Shown: piece after piece, positions 1 to 8,900 of the stretch
Layout: each line of letters starts with the position of its first letter
Numbering within the stretch: the stretch's first letter is position 1
NCBI GenBank assembly: GCA_008931825.1
Contig: QXVZ01012247.1
Location: 1-23,809, forward strand
DNA length: 23,809 nucleotides
Direction of reading: 5' to 3'
Origin: Phallusia fumigata
Lineage: Eukaryota; Chordata; Ascidiacea; Phlebobranchia; Ascidiidae
Notes under the pieces: model-generated
What the model was told of the DNA's origin: nothing
What the model saw: only the letters and a program-made list of their open reading frames with translations
Database searches by the model: none
Position numbers and translations under genes: made by a program

Positions 1-235
1 TTGAACCACGACCAGAAAAATCTTTAACCGCTAAATTATTTTTTCTGACCGGGTCACTTTGGGGGCGACCATAAGGTACGAAAGTTTCAGATAACCGAGA
101 CCCAACGAACGAGCTTTGTCAATTAAACGGCACTTTACAAATTCAAAATTTAGGTTTACGCACATACTTAGCTGCAGTTGAGGATGAAATGCCAACGGAA
201 CTGAATGTTGATTAGGTTAATACAAAAACACCGCA

Positions 236-483
236 CTACACGGAAACAGTAGCAAACCTCCCACCTAATTCATAAGTCAGCCCATCTGTGTCATCATAAA
301 CAGCTCCTCCATCTAATGCAGCAGTATCAGCATATGTGTCTCCCTCTGTGTCGTTGTACAAAACATCACCAGTATCATTGTATGTGTCCGCACCCTCCCC
401 TTGAGTATCGTCGTATAAATCATCCGAATTGTTCGCAGCCCCGTTGTTGGCCGGAGTGTTTCCAGTCAATTTGCTTTTTAATC
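236..483 (-). CDS. SKAP1/2: Terminal exon with tandem Tyr-x-Asp-Thr motifs
   Basis: The last exon begins after a TTTGCTTTCAG acceptor and supplies residues 259-339. It is rich in Asn, Asp, Gly and Thr. Tyrosines at 281, 292, 300, 308 and 320 sit in YDDT, YNDT, YNDT, YADT and YDDT, followed by Y328 (TYEL). Acidic residues after the tyrosine are typical of SH2 ligands once phosphorylated, and human SKAP proteins have fewer sites (YDDP, YDDV). The reading frame closes at TAG (238-236). I saw no canonical AATAAA on this strand in the remaining 235 bases. Confidence 0.8.
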
Positions 484-2883
484 CTGAAAGCAAAGGATTG
501 CGGTTTTCATCATGACAGGGTTTTTTAGCAATGACAAAATAGTTGACATGAAATGTAAATTTCTACGGATTATAAGAGGTTGATCGTAATGAAACACATA
601 AACTTAGTGGTTTACCGGCAAACAAGGATTTTGGTTTTGATGATCCGTCACCTTCTACGTTGTCGCTCCTCATACTGACTGTATCTGATGTCGAGATGAT
701 ACCTTTGCCTGGACAGGTTTCAAGTTGTCAGCAAAGGTATGAAATTCACATACAACTTTCAATATACATACCCACGACATTGGTTTTTAGCAAGTTGCTT
801 TTCCAGCGCATCATACTCTCTTTGTCCGACGCACAAAACTGGAATAAAAAGAAATTTTCAAATGCGTTGGACGACAGAGCTTGCTGATAAAGATACTTAC
901 ATCGTAATTTTTTTTCTGCTGGTCGTTTTTCAGCTCGAAGCACCGGTCTTTTCGCTTGGCCTCTCGCGTAATGTCTTCCCGGACTTCCAAAACATACCCG
1001 CGAAGATCGATCGCTTCCTTCTGTTTCTTGTCTGAAACCCAAGCAACAACGTTAGTTTTAGGGAAATTCCGGTTATCATAGGATACAAAGTGAATCGACG
1101 AAATTGACAACCGCAGCATTAAGGATTTGCATAGGGTGGGTCTAGGAACTTTAGGAAGAGGTGAGATTTCTTGTTCCTGACTAATTCTTTCCCACGTGAT
1201 CTCATAACGAGGTGACGTAAGCAGAGAGGCAGGGGTGACGTATGATTTTATCAACCAGTTATGCCCCGCCTGGCAAATAATATCAAATACTTAACCACTA
1301 CAAGTTTAACGAAGAGAGTTTATATCTTTAGAACAAAAAAAAACGAAACAGAGACGAAACAAACTCAAATGTTTGGGAAAAAAATACACCGCCAAATATT
1401 GCCAAGCGCGCACCTTTTGAGCTTTCGTATATGTAGAGGACGTTGTGGTGAAGAACGCACCACTTCTTGCTCCAACCTCCGGTCAGCAAAGTTCGCTCCC
1501 GTTTCATGTGTAAGAATTCGCCGATCACAGCGTCCGACAATTGGTCGCAGGGAATTGGAGCTGATACACAAAACTGATATGATGAGAGAAATCAGTAAAA
1601 TAACCTGAAACTGCCGAAATAAACTCACGAAAAACGGCTGGAGACTGTGTGGAAATCGGCGAGACTTTCTCATCTAAAAAAATACATGTAGTTTTACATT
1701 TAGTTGGTAAACGACTTATTAAGGCTATGCCAGGTTTAAGTTTTAATCAGTAAGGAAATTGCACAGACGCGATGTGATGAATCATCTCTGTTTTGACGAT
1801 GCCAAACTTTGTTCTTGCGCAAACAAGGAAATGAAAATAGAAAAGTGCAGCTTACCATTCACTGCAGCTGTATCTGCATAAAAACACGATGTGTCTTCAA
1901 GCTCGTTTTCGTTGTACGTGGATTCGATTTGTTCTGAAAAATAGTTACACGGTTACAATAAAACTATAGCTATTCCGCCCCATGGATTTTTTCCCAGACA
2001 TCTTGCAACACGAGTCAAATGTATTTTCTCGGGGAAATTTAATGTACTGAATATACCAGTCCCGACGTCATTGTAAAAGTCTCCATCTGGTGCGACTTCA
2101 ACATCATTGTAGAGGTCATTGTTGGCCCCTGAATGAACAGTCGGTTTATTGAATGATTACTAGGTACAGAAAAACAAGTTGTAGGTTAAAAATGATTACC
2201 AAATTATGGCATTTTTGCAATTTAAAATAAATTGCATGTAATACAACAAACAATGTATTCAATGTACAGTGTAACGGTAAACAGAAAATATTTTTCAATA
2301 CCCGCTACACTAACGAAGCCTACATATCAAATTAAATGAAAAGAAAAGACAATTTACCGTTTGCACTGCCATTTGGTGTCTAAAAAATAAACAAAAACGG
2401 ATGGTTAGTGTTTCTATGGATTTCTGAAATAAACCTAAAATGCTATTCTCGCTAACACGTACCTGACTTTGCGCTGTATAATTCTGGGAGCTGAAAAGAA
2501 GAAAGAACAGTTTAAACGTGCGAACACTGAGTGTATCTCAATTTAACTCCTACGTTTGCAGGGTTCGACGTAGATTTTCTAGCAGGTCGTCTTTGTCCTT
2601 GCGAAACTTTTTGTCCAACTTAATCTTCTCAAGAAATTCGATTGCAGCTAAAGAATAGTTATGTTGAGTGTACACAAAGTCTACAGGTCATGTTTAGCAG
2701 CAGGCAGAAAGTTGCTTAATATTGTTTACACTTAACAAACAAGTGAGAGCACACTCTTTGTTTACATTGTAGCCTATGTGCTATAAAAGCAGAAGACCAT
2801 GTAGAACTAGTAGTAATCAATCGTAAATTATGTTATCCCATACCTTTGATTTGGTGCAAGGCCTCGCTAAGTGCAGTTTCCAT
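236..2883 (-). CDS. SKAP1/2: SKAP-like Src-kinase-associated adaptor (PH domain, tyrosine-motif array)
   Basis: Eleven exons, minus strand, in order: 2883-2844, 2647-2554, 2490-2463, 2379-2358, 2128-2057, 1933-1856, 1560-1414, 1031-901, 838-772, 708-616, 483-236. All junctions are GT–AG and in phase; the total is 1020 nt, 339 aa plus TAG. An in-frame TAG lies two codons before the ATG, fixing the start. Residues 14-45 form a charged helical segment like the SKAP N-terminal dimerisation coil. Residues about 119-224 are a PH domain: the W-S-K-K-W-C strand, a YIYESSKDKKQ stretch close to human SKAP, and the closing helix with Trp at MMRWKSNLL. Tyrosine motifs (YNDV, YADT, YDDT) lie on both sides. 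Known SKAP1/2 proteins are cytosolic adaptors that bind Fyn and ADAP/FYB downstream of integrins and end in an SH3 domain. None is seen here, because the last exon reaches a stop after YELGG. Alternative splicing from that exon to an SH3 exon left of the window is possible. Confidence 0.85.
772..1560 (-). CDS. SKAP1/2: PH-domain exons of the SKAP-like gene
   Basis: Three exons (1560-1414, 1031-901, 838-772) encode the pleckstrin-homology fold. The first carries strands 1-3, including GEFLHMKRE and GGWSKKWCVL. The second carries the middle strands with AIDLRGYVLEV and KDRCFELKNDQQKKNYD. The third carries FCASDKESMMRWKSNLL, the C-terminal helix with its near-invariant Trp. Phases 1, 0 and 1 join without a gap. 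PH domains of this family bind phosphoinositides and place the adaptor at the membrane. Confidence 0.88.
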
Positions 2884-3648
2884 TATCTAACAGCTGACAG
2901 CTAATTTACACAACAGGCAGTGCACTTCCTTGAAAAGCATACGAGTGTGCTAGGCTTGCTTCTAACAGTTGCAAATGTTAGGATCTTAGGGCGTCGTTAA
3001 AGGGAAAATAAGTAAATATAGACCCTAGTATTGACACTAGAACGGGTAACAAAAAGGAAAGCAAAATCAGTTTCGGTTTTAATCTTTTCTGTGTACCAAT
3101 CACAGAATACAACGTTACACCATCGATCCTTTGCTTTTATTACGAACATAACGCTGTAACTCATAGGAATGCCTAATCACAACATAGCACAAGTATTATT
3201 TCTGTTCTAAACAACTTTGCGAACACGTACAGCACCCTGTTGCTTCCAAACGTACTGGCACAAACGCGGAAGTCGCACAGATTGACGCGAAGCAGCTACA
3301 CTAAAGACAAGCGGTAGCACTACGCAGACATGACTAACTTCACAATACTCAGTGGCCTGGCGGTGTAACTCACACACCACGCGTAGAATCAACCGACCAA
3401 GCACCTTCGTGGAAGGAGCTGCTTCTCGTTTTATGCTGTGGGCTGATTTACTGCTGGTAAACACTGCGCAGCTGGCTTTGCCTTGAACCTTGGTGTCCTG
3501 AGAGTCTGTTAGCGAATACAATGACCGGATGATTAATAATAAACTATACCTGAATGGAGTGTAGTAACAAAATTGGATGACTGTACATGACCTATATTTA
3601 CCCTAAGGGTTGAAAGATTATTCTTTCACGAAAACGTTCATTACTTAC

Positions 3649-3835
3649 AAGACGGCTAAAAATAAATGCTTTCGAAGTACACTTGGCACCTTCTTTGTTT
3701 TGGTATGGCGAGCTACTCATTTCGTCACAAGTTTTGACAGTAAAACTTCCCGTTAAACTCTTAATAGCGCGTTTGCTGAATTGAATCCATAGAAGGGACA
3801 GGATGACCCAGGGGTCGATGGATTTCGGCAAGAAC
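3649..3835 (-). other. Orphan exon-like open segment
   Basis: A minus-strand acceptor (TTATTGTTTTAG, read at 3847-3836) and a strong donor (CTT followed by GTAAGT at 3648-3643) bracket 187 nt. One frame is fully open for 62 codons (FLPKSIDPW... to ...IFSRL). I do not recognise the translation. It could be an upstream 5'-UTR exon of the SKAP-like gene, which lies downstream on the same strand, an exon of an unknown transcript, or chance. Confidence 0.25.
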
Positions 3836-4334
3836 CTAAAACAATAATAGATTAAAATACATTTTGCTACATAGAGACTTATCATTTTGTCCTTTGTAGG
3901 CGTCTAACGAAATGCAAGTCAAAGAACTTGCCATAAACGAACAGATAGTCATGCGATACTACTGACAAGTAGAGTTGACATAATACACTGCTTTCGGTTT
4001 CTCGCACTTAACTACGTAACACCCCGGGAAATTTTCGCTTCCTGGCTGTCTATGTATTCTGGTGAGATAAGTTCAATTAACGCGAAGACGGCGAATCGAA
4101 GTGACTCAATGCATGCTGGTTTCTCTGCATGAAACGTTTTTTTTACATCGAGCGTGCAGCCAAAACTCTTTCCCAGGATTAAAAAATTTTTCGCAAACTA
4201 GATCAAGCAAAACTTGCATGCTGAAATTTAGCGTTCCAAATTTAAATGAAGATTTCCCCCTACATTTGTAGACAAACTGTAATGGGCAACTTCAAGGTTT
4301 GTTAACTGTAAAGTGATGCGCAATGTCATTAAAC

Positions 4335-4376
4335 CAGTGGTTCTTGACCTTTCTTCTTGCCGGTACCCCTTTGAAA
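4335..4376 (+). mobile_element. hAT-type transposon/MITE terminus (fragment)
   Basis: The segment opens with CAGTGGTTCTTGACC and continues to a GGTACCCCTTTGAAA stretch. This pattern is characteristic of one end of non-autonomous hAT elements, whose termini resemble CAGTGGTTCTCAACC. A related GGGTACCCCTGC occurs at 4498-4509, suggesting the remnant may reach there. I could not find the inverted partner terminus or an 8-bp target duplication, so the element is decayed or truncated and its right limit is uncertain. Confidence 0.4.
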
Positions 4377-4891
4377 CCACCAACAGGTCCTTGTATCCCT
4401 TTCTGTAATTTCTGAGAAATACCTTTTGTTCACGTGTTTAAACAACAAACACTTTTTGCTTGGATGTTGCAGATATAATGGAGTATCTGTAGATACGGGT
4501 ACCCCTGCTTTAAATGATACGTTGCTGGAATAATACCAAAATGACGCTCTTCCACAATTTGAACACTAACTAGAGTTGTTTGTACCAGCAAGATAAGATC
4601 GAGCGAGATTGTATTTGATCACGTAAGCATAGATAATGCACAAGAGCTCCACAACGAATCGACATGCCGTCAGCGAATCACACCAATTTACAGCAGAGTT
4701 CGCTGCACCTACGCTTATCAAATGTCACAAGCTTTGGGTGTCAGTTTATGTTAGTTGACCCGTTAAACGATTAAAGGCCTGTTTGTTTTGCACGCCAGCG
4801 GTCGACAATGCTTACAAGTAAATATAAATCTCGTTTTTAAACACCGTATGGGTATGGTTTCGGTTTTAACACAAACACTCTGAACCAGGGG

Positions 4892-4899
4892 TATATAAG
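4892..4899 (+). promoter_or_regulatory. TATA box (TATATAAG) on the plus strand
   Basis: The sequence TATATAAG matches the TATAWAAG consensus in plus orientation. A start site would fall near 4920-4930. Both neighbouring genes run on the minus strand, so this box serves neither in the sense direction. A perfect palindromic CRE lies 92 bp downstream of the box. Plus-strand transcription would meet a 74-codon ORF starting at 5093. Confidence 0.35.
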
Positions 4900-4990
4900 C
4901 AGTCCCAGCAGACGCTTACTACGCTTGGGAAACTTAGGCAAAAAATCTACACCACACTTGCAACTCTTGCACAAAGAACAGCGGTTTGGG

Positions 4991-4998
4991 TGACGTCA
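4991..4998. promoter_or_regulatory. CRE palindrome (TGACGTCA)
   Basis: This is a perfect 8-bp cAMP-response element, the canonical CREB/ATF site. It lies in noncoding sequence about 480 bp past the SORBS stop codon and 2.1 kb upstream of the SKAP-like start. TGACGTCA also occurs at 7011, in the intron just after the SH3-2 exon, so occurrence alone is weak evidence of function. Confidence 0.3.
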
Positions 4999-5092
4999 CG
5001 AAATCGCAGAAGTGCAGAAAAGCGTAAAAAGGCAATTGGGATTAAAAAGCAAGCAAACACAACTCTCGCATAGAACCTTCTCTCTATAAGCT

Positions 5093-5317
5093 ATGTACAG
5101 CGACAACCGGTTTCAACAGGGTTTTGCCGCAACACCGACGATCTACATGCGCGCAAAGCTCGAGCCAGCAGCTTCACAATGGCAGTTTCGGAATAGTGAT
5201 CAGAGCTTCCCGACAATCTACTTGATTTTAGTGCAAACATATTACGGGCGGTTACGAAAAGTTGGGATTTTAACACCTGCGCGTCAGATAACTGAAAATA
5301 CCAGTGATAAAACATGA
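5093..5317 (+). CDS. Short hypothetical ORF downstream of the TATA/CRE pair (doubtful)
   Basis: An ATG-initiated 74-codon ORF with no recognisable domain, signal peptide or membrane segment. The opposite strand is open over almost exactly the same interval, a common chance effect. Its only support is position: about 170 bp after the predicted start of the plus-strand TATA promoter. I consider it unlikely to be a real protein gene. Confidence 0.1.
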   Translation: MYSDNRFQQGFAATPTIYMRAKLEPAASQWQFRNSDQSFPTIYLILVQTYYGRLRKVGILTPARQITENTSDKT

Positions 5318-5477
5318 TTTAAAGCACTAAGCTCCTATTTATCGAGGCTCAACATAAAAAATCAAATAGATGTCAACTCCGCGATAAACAAAACCAAAGC
5401 GATCAACTTTAGGCGTAAATTAAAACATTACATCATTGTTTTCAACGTAAGCAGCTGGACAACATGCAAATTAGAGG

Positions 5478-5974
5478 TTAAGAGTTGGCCGGCGCGACGT
5501 AGTTGCCCGGGAAAGTCCCAAATGCGCCAGTGCGCTGACACGTGCCGACGAACCAGCCGTCGTCACATACCTCTACCACCATAATAACGTCACCAGGAAC
5601 CAAGTCGAGCTCGTCGTCATTCGACGCTTCGTAGGCGTATAGCGCCACGTAGCGGCCGATAACATGACCGAAATCGACCTCGGGGACGTTTGGGGGCGGG
5701 GTTTGCAGTCGGGGGCTCGACGGTTGCGAGCTGATGTTCGAGGAGGGGTAAGAGGGAACGGATGGGGCTAAAAGGGTTTGGGCGGGTGGGGGTGCAGGGA
5801 AATCCCCATCGGTGCCGGTGGTCGCTTGTGTGTCGTTCAGCGATTCTACTACCCGATCGAGTTCCGACAAGTCAAATTCCCCGCGGTGTTTATTCGCATC
5901 TTTTGGCTGGAGCTGAATCGTTGCGTCCACGACAGAGTGGGCGAGGAAGGCAGCACGCTGTTTGCGTTCCGATT
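5478..5974 (-). CDS. SORBS: SORBS terminal exon encoding SH3-3
   Basis: After a TTCTTTTGGTGCAG acceptor, 164 residues lead to the stop at 5480-5478. A Pro/Ser-rich stretch ([17 protein letters not shown]) precedes SH3-3. The domain has [24 protein letters not shown] and [11 protein letters not shown]. The DDGWFVGT...FGTFPGNYV block is nearly identical to the third SH3 of vertebrate SORBS proteins, the domain that in vinexin binds SOS. The protein ends five residues after the domain, as is usual for the family. Confidence 0.93.
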
Positions 5975-8900
5975 CTGCACCAAAAGAAAAACGAATTTTA
6001 ACGCACAAAACCTGGTCAAGGTTAAAAACAATAGTTTACACGAAAAGAAGCTTGACTTTAAATGGATATTGTCGCATATTGCGCAAAAAGTATAAAAACG
6101 ATAACATAAATCCATTTAATGTGTCAACTTCCGACATTACAATTTTACAACATTTGTAGTGATAAACTTAGGTCATTTTCCGGTATTCTTCGATCGCCTG
6201 GCAACAACAAGCTACAATGTAAATTTACCATCAGGATCGCTGTTGGAACTTGCTTGACTAAGCGAGTGTGAATGTTGTGACGAGAGTGATGACGCGGTGC
6301 GTGGTGACGTTGTCGTTTTGGGTGAAGCCTCCAGCTCTTTTGGGATTTTTGGTTTGGTCTTTACCGCTTCGGCCGACTCCGGCTCAACGATGACGTCAAT
6401 ATAGACAGCAGGCAAAATTCCGGTAATTCCCCCAATTTTCCCCTTGTACCTGGTTAAAAAAGTTGTTAAAACTGTTTTTCGAAAATATTATAAGTTTTAA
6501 ATTGAAAAAAATATGTTATCGTTTGTAAATTGTTTAACATGTTGGAAGTAAATTTTCAAAAGAACATGAGTTATTATTATTTACGATGTGCTTCGAGAAT
6601 TGTCCAATATATAAAAGATGTTTTCTATATACCAGCCGCAATGCTTATGTTGCCCTTGAAATCGGCGAAACAAATGCCTTTATAGAATCGCCAATAAATC
6701 ATAAAATCCAAGGCATTAATTTGTGCCGATCTCTGGTCGGCAACGATAAAAAAACATAAATAATGCAGTGTTTGTCCATTACGCCGGAGTGGGGTCACAT
6801 TTCAAATAGCAAACTGAATCTATAAAACCGTCCCTCATCAAATATTTACTACGCACTGCTTTTACACAAAGCACCCGTTGAAAATACAATTTACGTAAGG
6901 TGGCTGTTTTTAGCAGGAATAAAGTCCCAGCATGCCAACTATGGCGAAATGACATAACGTGTGAGCACTCGAGAAGCGATGATTAACAAAGAGCATGAGA
7001 CAACTCGGTATGACGTCAGAGATAACCCACCAATTGGCGTCGACCTTCTTAAGAAGTAATATCTCGTCTCCCTGTTTGAATGACAGCTCCACTTTAGTTT
7101 TCCCTGTAAAGTCAAACTTGGCCTTGCCCTGACCGTTGCGAACTGGTTTCTCGGGTGACGTTGCGGTGGAAATGATCTGGAGAAGCCAAAAAAGAAAATG
7201 TTAGACCAATCAGCAGGCCTGAAATAGTGCGTTATGTTAAAACGTTATGAGGCACAAAAATGTTAAGGGCACTATTGGTGGATTGAAATTGAACGCGTAG
7301 GAATGAAGTTTCATTGGAGCTTTGGAAATATTCAAAAACAAAACTTTGCTTTATACAGGTCCAAGCTACGAACTCAGTTCTAGAAGCGTTGGATTAAACA
7401 AATTCACCAGTTGCATAACTTCATACGGTTTACAAAAACCGCAGAAAACAAAACGTACCTCAATATATTGTACTGGAATAATTCCGCTCTTCTTTCCATC
7501 TACAGTTTCGGCCATGTACCAGTTATCATCGACCCTACGTGTAACAATAAGGGTCTGGCCCTTCTTGGCTGGCAACTCTTTTGATGTTTGAGCTGAGAAG
7601 TCGAACTTGGCACGAGCTGGTTGCCTCAGCTTGTTCGCCTGACAAATAGCAACTATTTGGTGATAATTGGCAGCAACACACTTAAATAGAAGTTGTACAT
7701 GCACGACGTAATAAAACCCCGGTTAACGATCGATGCACAATCAAACGACATTTTTTTCAAACAATTATAACATACCCAAGCAGTAGCAACACATTGCGTT
7801 TTTTGCACATTAGCCCCGATTGAGACTGTAACTACTTCTATGCAACCGGTATTACTTTTTGGGTTATATTAGCATGTAAAGTTACGCATTATTTTGCAGA
7901 GAAAACTTTCAATGAAGGAATTTCAGATGTATACACGCGGGGATACCCGAGGCGAAAGTCAGCTTTATAGGCTATATACGTCCCCTGACAATAACGACAG
8001 TGAACTTACCTCATCTTGCTTTCCCTGTTTTGTTGCTGTTTGTGGCTGAGGGGATTTTGTCTGGCCTAAAAAAAAGAGGTAAAGTAAAAAATTGAAAAAA
8101 AACAACAGAAAATCAAACATTTGTAGTAGCTTACTAATTTGTACCCCGAGTACCAAAAGTGTCAACACTTAGCATGGTTTTAAAACCACAACATATTTGT
8201 AAACACCAACACTGAGCTATGCTTTACCCTGTAAAAAGCCATGAACAACACACTCAAAATTAGTAGGAAATGCCTGAACCACGATTACAGCGCGTCACAG
8301 GCAACACAATCAAAACTCAGCTTATTTCCACACATCCAAATTCCAGCAGCACCAAACTAAACGCAATAAACAACACGATGACGTACCTGACATGGCGTTC
8401 CTGTACGCCGTATACGAGGAAGCCGAGACCGCAGTTTCTGGAGCTGGAACAGTCTTTCTTGCCGCCGGAGGCTTGTAACTGTTAAAACGCACCAGCAGTA
8501 ATAAAACGAGCCTATATGTTCAACCAAGTATCTCGCCCTATGAGCCCTGGAAAGTTTATCTGCCACACAGCAGTGCCGTGGAGACGTTCCCGTTTTGGAC
8601 GTGCTGTAGCCGCTCTACGTCATCGAGCGCCATTTCCTATATTCTTCCGGTGCCATGGTGTAGTGTGTATAAATCGATTTGCATCGACCGTCAAAACGGT
8701 GGGTTCTCTATAACTCTCTTAAGCGTTTGTTGTGAGCTAACGATTGGCGTTGCGTTTTTTTATTAAGGGTTTTTCGGACAGTCCATTTATAATTTTTTTG
8801 AGATTGGGTAAGTAGTTGTGATACATAATTAGCATATTTGGCAATTTGTTTCGGTAAAACGTGCCTACAATTCGGTACTTAGCGCAGCCCTGATTTTTTC

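Larger units (their letters stand above)
2884..5477. other. Intergenic region between SKAP-like 5' end and SORBS 3' end
   Basis: This 2.6-kb gap should hold the SKAP-like promoter (right of 2883, minus strand) and the SORBS 3' UTR (left of 5478). I found no canonical AATAAA for SORBS. The sequence contains an exon-like open stretch (3649-3835), a hAT-type terminus (from 4335), a plus-strand TATA box (4892) and a perfect CRE (4991), each listed separately. A 104-codon minus-strand ORF at 3207-3521 has no recognisable domain and no convincing splice context. Confidence 0.6.

Noticed and set aside
2779..2788. Plus-strand CTATAAAAGC as a TATA box
   Set aside because: It lies in intron 1 of the minus-strand SKAP-like gene and points away from any plus-strand coding sequence.
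3207..3521. Minus-strand 104-codon ORF upstream of the SKAP-like gene
   Set aside because: The translation resembles no family I know and no convincing splice sites frame it. It might be part of a noncoding transcript but cannot be supported as a gene.
5778..6095. Plus-strand 105-codon ORF
   Set aside because: It is antisense to the SORBS terminal exon, whose SH3 coding is unambiguous.
8651..8664. 14-bp word TGCCATGGTGTAGT shared with 22689-22702
   Set aside because: About one such match is expected by chance between positions in a window of this size, and the flanks do not match. The TGGTGTAGT part resembles a tRNA A-box, but no B-box or cloverleaf follows.
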